A stretch of DNA of 55,475 bases from Minisyncoccota bacterium. Its GTDB lineage: Bacteria > Patescibacteriota > Minisyncoccia > Phycocordibacterales > UBA9973. The notes under the pieces were generated by a model, which did not search any database, was not told where the DNA came from, and saw only the letters and a program-made list of their open reading frames with translations. The stretch covers positions 1 to 55,475 of the forward strand of contig JAGOTH010000004.1 in the NCBI GenBank assembly GCA_018061865.1. The letters run 5' to 3'. This document shows positions 38,879 to 46,686 of the stretch, piece by piece. A program made the translations under genes and the position numbers. The stretch's first letter is position 1. Each line of letters begins with the position of its first letter.

Positions 38879-38885
38879 TTAACTT

Positions 38886-39266
38886 ATGAGAATACTTGGA
38901 ATAACAATCCCAAACGAAAAAAGGGTAGATATTGGCCTCACTGTTCTTTTTGGAATAGGAAGACCAATGTCTGTAAAGATTTTAAATGACGCGAAAGTGG
39001 ATGTTAGTAAAAAAGTTTCTGAACTTTCTGACAAAGAAGAAAATGACATCAGAAAGATAGTTGAGGCGATGAACATCGAGGGAAACCTAAAAAGAGAAAT
39101 CTCAGCAAACATAAAAAGACTAAAAGATATCAAGGCATACAGAGGAGTTAGACACTTAAGAAAAATGCCAGTTAGAGGACAAAGAACAAAGACAAACTCA
39201 AGAACAGTCAGAGGAAACGTTCGAAAGACAATGACAAGCGGAAGAAGAAAGACTGAGAAGACATAG
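38886..39266 (+). CDS. rpsM: Small ribosomal subunit protein uS13
   Basis: 126 aa. MRILGITIPNEKRVDIGLTVLFGIGRPMS at the N-terminus and YRGVRHLRKMPVRGQRTKTNSRTVRG at about 84-109 are the uS13 signatures. It lies at the head of the 30S subunit and contacts 23S rRNA and P-site tRNA. Normal length, with a basic tail. Confidence 0.98.
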   Translation: MRILGITIPNEKRVDIGLTVLFGIGRPMSVKILNDAKVDVSKKVSELSDKEENDIRKIVEAMNIEGNLKREISANIKRLKDIKAYRGVRHLRKMPVRGQRTKTNSRTVRGNVRKTMTSGRRKTEKT

Positions 39267-39316
39267 AGCCGGTGATCGAAAGTAAAGAAAAGCAGTAAAA
39301 ATATTAATCTAAAAAA

Positions 39317-39751
39317 ATGGGAAAGAAAAAAATTATAACTAAAGAAGGTGGGGAACAAAACTCAGAGGCGAAGGCTTCTTCTCCAAAGGTATCTTCAAAG
39401 AAGAAAGTTACTTCTGTTGTTTTGCATGTTGAAGCTACTTTCAACAACACAAAAGTTGTTCTTTCTGACAAACAAGGAAACACAATCTTTTGGACTTCAG
39501 CTGGAGCTCTTGGTTTCAAGGGTGCAAAAAAGGGAACACCTTTTGCTGCTTCAAAAGCTGGAGAAGTTCTTGCCGAAAAAGCTGCCAATATAGGAGTAAA
39601 AGACTTTAGTGCTGTAATTAAAGGAGTTGGTTCAGGAAGAGAGGGTGCAATCCGAGCTTTTATGGCAAAAGGATTCGAACTTACAGAAGTAAAAGATGTT
39701 ACTCCTGTTCCTCACAATGGTCCAAAACCTAAGAAACCTAGAAGAGTATAA
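39317..39751 (+). CDS. rpsK: Small ribosomal subunit protein uS11
   Basis: 144 aa. The N-terminal 34 residues are a lysine/serine-rich extension; the core starts at VVLHVEATFNNTKVVLSDKQGN. GAKKGTPFAASKAGEVLAEKA and the C-terminal VTPVPHNGPKPKKPRRV are diagnostic. It lies 2 nt before rpsD. Confidence 0.98.
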   Translation: MGKKKIITKEGGEQNSEAKASSPKVSSKKKVTSVVLHVEATFNNTKVVLSDKQGNTIFWTSAGALGFKGAKKGTPFAASKAGEVLAEKAANIGVKDFSAVIKGVGSGREGAIRAFMAKGFELTEVKDVTPVPHNGPKPKKPRRV

Positions 39752-39753
39752 AT

Positions 39754-40359
39754 ATGAAATCACTACCAAAGTATAAAATTTGTAGAAGACTCGGTCCTGG
39801 AGTTCACGAAAAGTGTCAAACTTCAAAGTTTTCTGCTTTGCCTCCAAGAGGTGGAAAAGGAAGCAAGAGACCAAAGCCTCTTTCAGGTTATGGAGAACAG
39901 CTTCTAGAAAAGCAGAAGATCCGATTTTCTTATGGAATTTCAGAAAGACAATTTGCTGGATATGTTAAGAAAGCAACAGCAAAGAAAGGTTCACACGCAA
40001 AGGATGTTTTGAATGAGCTTCTTGAATGCCGTCTGGATAATGTTATATACCGACTTGCTCTTGCTCCGACACGCCGAGCTGCCCGACAAATGGTTTCCCA
40101 TGGTCATTTCACAGTGAACGGGAAGAGAACAATGGTTCCTTCTCACCAAGTTCACATTGGAGATGTTATTGCTGTCCGCGAGGGTAGCAAAGGAAAAGCT
40201 TTCTTCTCAGAGCTTGAGAATAAGCTTAAGAATTATAAGAACCCTGCATGGCTTAAGTTCGATATCGGTGCTGTTAAGGCGACTGTCGAGTCTCGCCCAG
40301 TATCGCTTCCAGATGAACAGTTTAATTTTAATACCGTTTTAGAGTACTACAGCCGATAG
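39754..40359 (+). CDS. rpsD: Small ribosomal subunit protein uS4
   Basis: 201 aa. The N-terminal region has KYKICRRLG; the S4 RNA-binding domain is ECRLDNVIYRLALAPTRRAARQMVSHGHFTVNG (about residues 90-122). The C-terminus ends PDEQFNFNTVLEYYSR. It is a 16S assembly initiator and often the autoregulator of this operon, but I see no obvious S4-binding pseudoknot in the leader. Confidence 0.98.
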   Translation: MKSLPKYKICRRLGPGVHEKCQTSKFSALPPRGGKGSKRPKPLSGYGEQLLEKQKIRFSYGISERQFAGYVKKATAKKGSHAKDVLNELLECRLDNVIYRLALAPTRRAARQMVSHGHFTVNGKRTMVPSHQVHIGDVIAVREGSKGKAFFSELENKLKNYKNPAWLKFDIGAVKATVESRPVSLPDEQFNFNTVLEYYSR

Positions 40360-40387
40360 TATTTAATGGTTTATTAACACAACACAC

Positions 40388-41380
40388 ATGCGTTTAGAAA
40401 ACAACATTTTACTTCCTTCAAAGCCTCGAGTAGTTACTGAGGACAAGATAAAAGGAACATACGAAATAGATGGTCTATATCCAGGATATGGACATACTCT
40501 AGGGAACAGTCTACGAAGAATAATTCTTTCGTCTCTTCCAGGCGCAGCAATTACAAAAGTTAAAATCTCTGGTGCAGAGCACGAATTTTCAACAATGGAT
40601 GGCATAAAAGAAGATGTCATCACTATTTTAATAAACTTAAAGAAAATTAGATTCAATCTAATAACTGGAGAGTCTCAGACAGTTAAAATAAGCACAAAGG
40701 GTCCAAAGCAAGTTACAGCAGAAGACATAAAGGGTTCTGGACAAGTAGAAATACTAAACGCTGACCAGTACATTTGTGAAATAACAGACAAGACAACAAC
40801 TTTAGATATGGAAATAACAATCGAGCATGGTCTCGGATTTGTTCCAAAAGATGTTCATCATAAAGAAAAAGTAGAGATCGGAGCTATTGCAGTGGATGCA
40901 GTGTTCACTCCAATCAGAAGAGTTTCTTATGATGTTGAAGATATGCGTGTTGGAGACAAGACAAACTACAACAGACTAAAAATGTTCATAGAAACAGATG
41001 GTTCTGTTACACCTCGAGAAGCACTAGAAAGCGCTATCCGAATAATGATTACTCAACTTCAAGCAATTCTTGATTTCAAAGTAGAAGACGAAAGAGCTCC
41101 TGCTCAAGAAGAAAAAGAATCTGCTCCAGAGATTGTAGAATCTGAAGAAGAAAAATCTAACAACAAAGAAGAGATGGTTGATGCCATGAAAACAAGGATT
41201 GACACATTGTCTCTTCCGGCTAGAATAGAAAACGCTCTATCAAATGCAAATATCCGAACAGTTGGAGGAATTGCAAGAAAGAGAGCTGGAGACCTTCTAG
41301 AAATAGAAGGAATCGGAGAAAAAGGAGTTCAAGACATTAAGAAAGCTCTTTTTGAACTAGGTATAACACTTAAAGATTAA
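40388..41380 (+). CDS. rpoA: RNA polymerase alpha subunit
   Basis: 330 aa. Alpha-NTD: GTYEIDGLYPGYGHTLGNSLRRIILSSLPGAAI (about 22-54) and the insert with GLGFVPKDVHHKEKVEIGAIAVDAVFTPIRRVSYDVEDMRVG. An acidic linker (PAQEEKESAPEIVESEEEKS) precedes the alpha-CTD with two HhH segments, LSNANIRTVGGIARKRAGDLLEIEGIGEKGVQDIKKAL. Complete and of normal length. Confidence 0.98.
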   Translation: MRLENNILLPSKPRVVTEDKIKGTYEIDGLYPGYGHTLGNSLRRIILSSLPGAAITKVKISGAEHEFSTMDGIKEDVITILINLKKIRFNLITGESQTVKISTKGPKQVTAEDIKGSGQVEILNADQYICEITDKTTTLDMEITIEHGLGFVPKDVHHKEKVEIGAIAVDAVFTPIRRVSYDVEDMRVGDKTNYNRLKMFIETDGSVTPREALESAIRIMITQLQAILDFKVEDERAPAQEEKESAPEIVESEEEKSNNKEEMVDAMKTRIDTLSLPARIENALSNANIRTVGGIARKRAGDLLEIEGIGEKGVQDIKKALFELGITLKD

Positions 41381-41397
41381 TTTGAATTGAAGATATT

Positions 41398-41751
41398 ATG
41401 AGACACCACAATAAAAACAGAAAATTTGGAAGAAAGAAAAATGGCCGAGTTGCCCTCCTTCGTGGTCTCGTACTTTCTTTGATCAAAAAAGAAAAGATCA
41501 AAACAACAGAAGCTAAAGCAAAGGAAATTAAGTCTGTTATGGAAAAAATCGTTACAAGAGGAAAAGTTGACACTCTTGCAAGCAGAAGACTTATTCTATC
41601 AAAACTTTACAACCAAAACACAGCTGTGAAGAAAGTTTTCGAGGAGATTTCTCCAAGATATAAGGATAGAAAAGGAGGATATATCAGAATAACTAAGCTA
41701 GCTCCAAGAAAAAGCGATGGTGCAAGATTGGCTTACATCGAATTTGTATAA
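41398..41751 (+). CDS. rplQ: Large ribosomal subunit protein bL17
   Basis: 117 aa. MRHHNKNRKFGRKKNGRVALLRGLV at the N-terminus and GGYIRITKLAPRKSDGARLAYIEFV at the C-terminus are typical. It follows rpoA as in most bacteria. Confidence 0.98.
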   Translation: MRHHNKNRKFGRKKNGRVALLRGLVLSLIKKEKIKTTEAKAKEIKSVMEKIVTRGKVDTLASRRLILSKLYNQNTAVKKVFEEISPRYKDRKGGYIRITKLAPRKSDGARLAYIEFV

Positions 41752-41755
41752 AAAT

Positions 41756-42127
41756 ATGAAACCAGTAGTAAAAGAAACAAAAATTGAATACGTGATAAAT
41801 GCTGAAGGAAAAACTCTTGGAAGAGTGGCTTCTGATGCTGCCTCAAAGCTTCTTGGAAAAGCGACAGCTTCTTATGATAGATCAAAAATAAACAACGTTT
41901 TTGTTAAAATCGAAAACGCTGGAAAACTAAAGATAACTCCTAAGAAAATGGCTACTCAAACTTACCTACACTACACAGGTTTTCGTGGAGGACTAAAAGA
42001 AACAACTCTGCCAAAAATGATTGAGAAAGGAGGAATCAGAAGTGTTTTGGAAAAAACAGTTGACGGAATGATCCCACGAAACAAACTCAGAAAGGAAATA
42101 ATGAAAAGATTAACAGTTTCAGAATAA
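41756..42127 (+). CDS. rplM: Large ribosomal subunit protein uL13
   Basis: 123 aa from ATG 41756, 4 nt after the rplQ stop. EGKTLGRVASDAASKLLGK, YLHYTGFRGGLKETTLPKM and VDGMIPRNKLRKEIMKRL match uL13. It is shorter than the usual 142 aa; the trimmed part is the C-terminus. Confidence 0.97.
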   Translation: MKPVVKETKIEYVINAEGKTLGRVASDAASKLLGKATASYDRSKINNVFVKIENAGKLKITPKKMATQTYLHYTGFRGGLKETTLPKMIEKGGIRSVLEKTVDGMIPRNKLRKEIMKRLTVSE

Positions 42128-42131
42128 TTAT

Positions 42132-42536
42132 ATGGAAAAGAAAAGCGCAAAATACATAGAGACAATTGGACGAAGAAAAACTTCAAGCGCGAGAGTGCGA
42201 GTTACTCCTGCTACAAAACTTTCTGTTGTGATTAACGACAAGCCTGTTACTACATATTTTATGACAAAGGAACTGGAAACTATTGTTAAAAGCCCATTCG
42301 GAGAAAGTTCTCTTGGAGACAAATTCGAAGTTACAGCTGTTGTAAAGGGGGGAGGAATCCACTCACAAGCAGAAGCTGTGCGACACGGAATCTCACGAGC
42401 TCTAGTTGAAATGAGTGAGGAAGAGAGAGGAACTCTAAAGAAAGCTGGTTTCCTAAAGAGAGACCCTCGAAGCAAGGAGCGAAGAAAATTCGGACTCAAG
42501 AAAGCGAGAAAATCTCCACAGTGGTCAAAACGTTAA
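42132..42536 (+). CDS. rpsI: Small ribosomal subunit protein uS9
   Basis: 134 aa. IETIGRRKTSSARVRVTPATK at the N-terminus, VKGGGIHSQAEAVRHGISRALVE in the middle, and the C-terminal RKSPQWSKR tail ending in KR that touches P-site tRNA. The end of the operon is marked by the terminator at 42556. Confidence 0.98.
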   Translation: MEKKSAKYIETIGRRKTSSARVRVTPATKLSVVINDKPVTTYFMTKELETIVKSPFGESSLGDKFEVTAVVKGGGIHSQAEAVRHGISRALVEMSEEERGTLKKAGFLKRDPRSKERRKFGLKKARKSPQWSKR

Positions 42537-42555
42537 ACTTTTTATCTCGACAAAA

Positions 42556-42580
42556 TTCCCACCGTCTGGTGGGTTTTTGT
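42556..42580 (+). terminator. Intrinsic terminator of the ribosomal operon
   Basis: CCCACC-GTCT-GGTGGG followed by TTTTTGTTTTTT. Confidence 0.92.
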
Positions 42581-42589
42581 TTTTTCTGA

Positions 42590-42595
42590 GATAAT
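42590..42595 (+). promoter_or_regulatory. -10 box of EamA-like gene
   Basis: TGA-GATAAT, 6 nt before ATG 42602, placed right after the ribosomal-operon terminator; suggests a leaderless transcript. Confidence 0.5.
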
Positions 42596-42601
42596 ACAAA
42601 C

Positions 42602-43015
42602 ATGTGGGTAATATTTGCAATACTTTCAGCAATCTTTGCTTCCCTCGTTGCAATTTTTGCAAAAATTGGACTGCAGGGAATTGATTCTACTTTGGCTACA
42701 GGTATCCGAGCTGTTGTTATGGCCGGATTTTTCCTTACAGCTATTACAATTTTAAATAAATGGAAAGACCTGCCTTCAATTGAAGGAAAACCTCTGCTTT
42801 ATATTATATTCGCCGGAATTGCTGGAGCTCTTTCTTGGTTGTTCTACTTTATGGCACTTAAATCTGGGCCTACAACAGCCGTGGCGGCGCTTGATCGGTC
42901 AAGTATTATCTTTGTATTGATATTTTCTGCTCTTATTCTTGGAGAGGCATTTACTTGGAAAACAATCCTCGGAGCTGTATTCGTTCTGCTTGGCACTTTC
43001 TTCTTTTTAATATGA
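42602..43015 (+). CDS. EamA-family half-size transporter protein
   Basis: 137-aa protein with five hydrophobic segments, one EamA repeat instead of the two found in full DMT transporters. VIFAILSAIFASLVAIFAKIGL at the N-terminus and the C-terminal helix pair SSIIFVLIFSALILGEAFTWKTILGAVFVLLGTFFFLI are typical. As a half unit it should work as a dimer. The substrate is unknown. The ATGA overlap with tag indicates translational coupling. Confidence 0.88.
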   Translation: MWVIFAILSAIFASLVAIFAKIGLQGIDSTLATGIRAVVMAGFFLTAITILNKWKDLPSIEGKPLLYIIFAGIAGALSWLFYFMALKSGPTTAVAALDRSSIIFVLIFSALILGEAFTWKTILGAVFVLLGTFFFLI

Positions 43016-43593
43016 AAGAAAAGACTAGATGCGGATGGTGTTTGTCTGACCAAGCATATATAAAATATCACGATGAAGAGTGGGGGAGAGCTGTTCACAG
43101 TGACCAGATACATTTTGAATTTATAACTTTAGAAGGAGCTCAGGCAGGGCTTTCTTGGTTAACTATTTTGAAAAGAAGAGACGGGTATAGAAAAGCTTTT
43201 AAAAATTTTGATCCCAAGAAGGTTTCCAAAATGACAACGCAGGATGTATCCAGACTAATGAAAGATGCTGGAATAATACGAAATAGACTAAAGATTGAAT
43301 CAACTATTACGAACGCGCAGGCTTTCATAAAAATTCAAAAAGAATTTGGAAGTTTCGATAAGTATATTTGGGGTTTTACCGGTAGAAAAATAATTAACAA
43401 CAGCCCAAAGAATTTGAAAGACTTGAAATCAAGCACTCCTCTATCAGACGAGATAAGTAAAGATTTAAAAAAGAGAGGATTTCGCTTCGTTGGATCAACC
43501 ATTGTCTACGCATATATGCAGGCAACGGGAATAATTGATGACCACCTAACTACCTGTTTTAGAAAGAAACTAGTTTCGGTTAAGAAAGGCTGA
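43012..43593 (+). CDS. tag: DNA-3-methyladenine glycosylase I
   Basis: 193 aa from ATG 43012, overlapping the EamA stop (ATGA). RCGWCLSDQAYIKYHDEEWG (about 6-25) with the zinc cysteine and histidine, FITLEGAQAGLSWLTILKRRDGYRKAF, and GFRFVGSTIVYAYMQATGIIDDH near the C-terminus match Tag, which removes 3-methyladenine from DNA. Its 3' end overlaps the convergent recR gene by 24 nt. Confidence 0.96.
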   Translation: MKEKTRCGWCLSDQAYIKYHDEEWGRAVHSDQIHFEFITLEGAQAGLSWLTILKRRDGYRKAFKNFDPKKVSKMTTQDVSRLMKDAGIIRNRLKIESTITNAQAFIKIQKEFGSFDKYIWGFTGRKIINNSPKNLKDLKSSTPLSDEISKDLKKRGFRFVGSTIVYAYMQATGIIDDHLTTCFRKKLVSVKKG

Positions 43594-44196
43594 TTTTATT
43601 GTATCTCTATCGCAATATTCAAGTTCGCTTCCAGTAGAGAGACCTCGTCCAAGTTTTGTTACTTTGAAATTATATTTTTCGGATAGGGGAGAGAGGATTT
43701 TTGAAATGTATTCTTCAGTGTATTCTCCATTTGTTGTTAGAGAAAAAGCAAGAACCACTTCTTTTAGAGATTTTTCTGAAGACATTTTTTCAACTAGTTT
43801 TAATAATTCTTTACTTCGAACGAAGGAAGGAACATTTTCTTCAATAAGAGGAACTGTTCCTCCAAGAACAAAAAATACTCCATGAAAATCCGGGATTCTC
43901 TCAAGAGGTGTTAAGTCAGCGTCTTTTTCAACCACGATTATAGATTCAGCCTTTTCGTGGAATTTTTCACATCGGTCGCATCTATCTCTTCCGTCATTTC
44001 TTTTTGTAAAAAGTCTGTGGCAAGTTTGGCAAACACTAACTAGGTCGCTGACTTCTTCTATTGCCATTGATAGATTTTTTCTGTAAGCATTTGTTTTCTG
44101 TGCTAGAAAATGAGCAAATCGTCCGGCTTGGCGCTCTCCAATTCCGGGGAAGTCTTTGAATATTTCAGTTAACTCTCGTAGAGGATTTTTTTCCAT
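43570..44196 (-). CDS. recR: Recombination protein RecR
   Basis: 208-aa protein of the RecFOR pathway. HhH: FKDFPGIGERQAGRFAHFL; zinc finger C-x2-C...C-x2-C in CQTCHRLFTKRNDGRDRCDRC (about residues 56-76); Toprim IIVVEKDADLTPLERI (about 86-101), with the usual E-x-x-x-D/D-x-x. The start ATG overlaps the dnaB stop (TAATG on the minus strand). The 3' end overlaps convergent tag by 24 nt. Confidence 0.96.
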   Translation of the reverse strand: MEKNPLRELTEIFKDFPGIGERQAGRFAHFLAQKTNAYRKNLSMAIEEVSDLVSVCQTCHRLFTKRNDGRDRCDRCEKFHEKAESIIVVEKDADLTPLERIPDFHGVFFVLGGTVPLIEENVPSFVRSKELLKLVEKMSSEKSLKEVVLAFSLTTNGEYTEEYISKILSPLSEKYNFKVTKLGRGLSTGSELEYCDRDTIKSAFLNRN

Positions 44197-45608
44197 TAGA
44201 ATAAGTCTGCTTTATTTTTATTTGGATCTTGTTCTTTCTTTGGGGCAATCTCGTCAAAGTTTCCTTTGGCGATTGAAGAGAATGAGCTGTACTTTTCGTC
44301 GAAGTATAAATCGACTTCTCCAGTTGGACCGTTTCTGTGTTTTTCGATTAGGATTTGAGCGATATTTGTTCTTTCATCCTTTTCTTTGTATCTGTCTTCT
44401 CGATGAATAAACATAACCACATCGGCGTCCTGCTCGATAGATCCAGAATCTCTTAGGTCTGACAGTCTAGGACGTCCTCCACGGCTCTCAACGGCACGAG
44501 AGAGCTGGGATAGAGCAAGAACAGGGACATTGAGCTCTCGGGCCAAAGCTTTTAGAGAACGGGAAATCTCAGTTACTTGGTTAACCATAGAATCATAGTT
44601 TTTGTTTGTAGACATCAACTGTAGGTAGTCAACAATAATAAGTCCTAGGTTGTGCTCGTGTTTTAAGCGTCTTGCGAAAGATCTCATCTTTACAATTGAG
44701 TTGCTGGCAGTTTCGTCGATAAATATTTTAGCTTTAGCTAGCCGATCGAGAGATTGAGCAAGAGAAGCAAAGTCATTTTCTGAAGTTAGATTTCCAGTTC
44801 TGAGTTTCCATGCATCAACTCTAGATTCTGCAGCCAAAAGACGACTTGTTAATTGCTGGGCGGACATTTCCAGAGAAAAGATACAAACAGGAATGTCGTG
44901 TTTTGTCGCAGCGTTTCTGGCAATATCAAGAGCTAGAGTTGTTTTTCCCACTGATGGACGAGCAGCAAGAATTATAAGATCAGAATTTTGAAGACCAGAA
45001 AGTTTCAAATCAAGATCATGATAACCAGTTGGCACACCACGAAGTTCACCTTTGTTTTCATGAAGTCTTTCGATATGTTCCCAAACTTCTCCAAGTGTGT
45101 CTTTCAAACTGATGATTCTGTTTGTCTTTGGTGTTTCTGTAACGGCGAAGAGATGCTTTTCGGCGGCATCTAGAATCTCATCTATCTCATCGTCGTTTTC
45201 AGTTACAGCTAAAGAGTTAATTCTATCTGCAACATTAGCCAAAGATCTAAGAGTATATTTCTTTTGAACTATTTCTGCGTAGTGAATTATGTTTGCGGCA
45301 GACGGAACAGCGTGAGCAAGTTCGGCGATATAGCTTCTTCCGCCAACTTGTTCAAGAAGAGCCTTTTCTTCAAGGTAGTGAGTTAGGGAAACTTGATCGA
45401 CTGGTTCATTCTTTCCCCAGAGATCAAGCATTGCTCTAAAAATTATTTGATGTTTATAGATATAGAAAGCTTCAGCACCGATAACCTCAACTACATCAGC
45501 CAAGCTTCCTGGTTTCAAAAGCACAGCGCCCAAAACAGCGACCTCACTTTCAATACTTTGAGGAGGGAGTCTTAGTCTTGTTTCAATTTTTCGCATTTCT
45601 TTTCCCAT
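44196..45608 (-). CDS. dnaB: Replicative DNA helicase DnaB
   Basis: 470-aa hexameric helicase. The N-terminal domain begins LRLPPQSIESEVAVLGAVLL. The RecA-like domain has Walker A AARPSVGKTTLALDIA (about 218-233), IIVDYLQLMS (Walker B, about 327-336), LSQLSRAVESRGGRPRLSDLRDSGSIEQDADVV. No intein. The ATG lies 8 nt after TAAAAT on the minus strand. Coupled to recR. Confidence 0.98.
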   Translation of the reverse strand: MGKEMRKIETRLRLPPQSIESEVAVLGAVLLKPGSLADVVEVIGAEAFYIYKHQIIFRAMLDLWGKNEPVDQVSLTHYLEEKALLEQVGGRSYIAELAHAVPSAANIIHYAEIVQKKYTLRSLANVADRINSLAVTENDDEIDEILDAAEKHLFAVTETPKTNRIISLKDTLGEVWEHIERLHENKGELRGVPTGYHDLDLKLSGLQNSDLIILAARPSVGKTTLALDIARNAATKHDIPVCIFSLEMSAQQLTSRLLAAESRVDAWKLRTGNLTSENDFASLAQSLDRLAKAKIFIDETASNSIVKMRSFARRLKHEHNLGLIIVDYLQLMSTNKNYDSMVNQVTEISRSLKALARELNVPVLALSQLSRAVESRGGRPRLSDLRDSGSIEQDADVVMFIHREDRYKEKDERTNIAQILIEKHRNGPTGEVDLYFDEKYSSFSSIAKGNFDEIAPKKEQDPNKNKADLF

Positions 45609-45716
45609 TTGTATTGATTTTACCAGACTGGAGCTTTTTATCGTAAAGATGCAACTGAGGAAATCCTGTTGATTTCTCTAATAACTTCTATATGTGCCAA
45701 AAACCCTTTGTTTTGA

Positions 45717-45722
45717 TATAAT
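45717..45722 (+). promoter_or_regulatory. Extended -10 of trpS
   Basis: TGA-TATAAT with only 6 nt to ATG 45729, so the transcript probably starts at or next to the A of the start codon. Confidence 0.65.
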
Positions 45723-45728
45723 TTCCAA

Positions 45729-46679
45729 ATGGATAAAAAACGAATGCTCTCAGGTGTCAAACCAACAGGACGCCCTCATATAGGTAACTACTTCGGCGCA
45801 ATGCGTCAGTTTGTTGAATTTGAGAAAGACTATGATAGCTTTTTTATGATTGCAGACTACCATGCGCTCAATGGTATTCAGTCTCGTGAAGAAATGCACG
45901 CGAATATATTAGGTGTCGCTATGGATTATCTTGCTATCGGACTTGATCCGAAGAAATCTGTAATCTTCAAACAATCAGATGTTTCAGCTCATACAGAATG
46001 TGCATGGGTGTTCAATACAATAACAACAATGCCTTTCCTCATGAGAGCCCATGCTTTCAAAGACGCAGAGGCAAAAAATAAAGACATAAATGTTGGAACT
46101 TTTGATTATCCTCTTTTGATGGCGGCAGATATTTTACTTTATGACACTGACGTTGTTCCTGTTGGGCAAGATCAGAAGCAACACGTAGAAATCGCGCGCG
46201 ATACAGCAGAGAAGTTTAACAGAATCTTTGGAGAGACATTCAAGCTTCCAAAAGAAATGATTCTTGAGGGTGTCGCTGTAGTCCCAGGAACTGATGGTCA
46301 AAAAATGTCAAAAAGTTATGGCAACACGATCCCACTTTTTGCAGAAAAAGATGAAATTGTAAAATCCGTGATGAGTATTGTTACTGATTCAAGTGGCGAA
46401 AGACCAGAAAATGTTTACCAAATTCACAAACTATTTAGAGATGAAGCTTCATTAAATGCGCTTTATGAAGAAAAGAAAGGAAAGTATAAAGAATTGAAAG
46501 AAGCTTTGATTGAAGATATTGAAGAATTCATTGCACCAATGCGTGAAAAGAGAAAATATTTCGAACAAAATCCAGAAGAAGTATTAAAAATTCTTGAGGA
46601 CGGAGGAGAAAGAGCCCGTGCTGTTGCCGATGAGAAAATGAAAGACGTTAGAGAAAAGATTGGAGTAAAACTTTACTAA
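45729..46679 (+). CDS. trpS: Tryptophan--tRNA ligase
   Basis: 316-aa class I synthetase. GVKPTGRPHIGNYFGAM holds the HIGH motif (HIGN); KMSKSYGNTI (about residues 191-200) is KMSKS. DQKQHVEIARDTAEKFN (about 146-162) is the Trp-binding signature. Normal size. Followed 7 nt later by the ABC exporter gene. Confidence 0.98.
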   Translation: MDKKRMLSGVKPTGRPHIGNYFGAMRQFVEFEKDYDSFFMIADYHALNGIQSREEMHANILGVAMDYLAIGLDPKKSVIFKQSDVSAHTECAWVFNTITTMPFLMRAHAFKDAEAKNKDINVGTFDYPLLMAADILLYDTDVVPVGQDQKQHVEIARDTAEKFNRIFGETFKLPKEMILEGVAVVPGTDGQKMSKSYGNTIPLFAEKDEIVKSVMSIVTDSSGERPENVYQIHKLFRDEASLNALYEEKKGKYKELKEALIEDIEEFIAPMREKRKYFEQNPEEVLKILEDGGERARAVADEKMKDVREKIGVKLY

Positions 46680-46686
46680 AAATTAG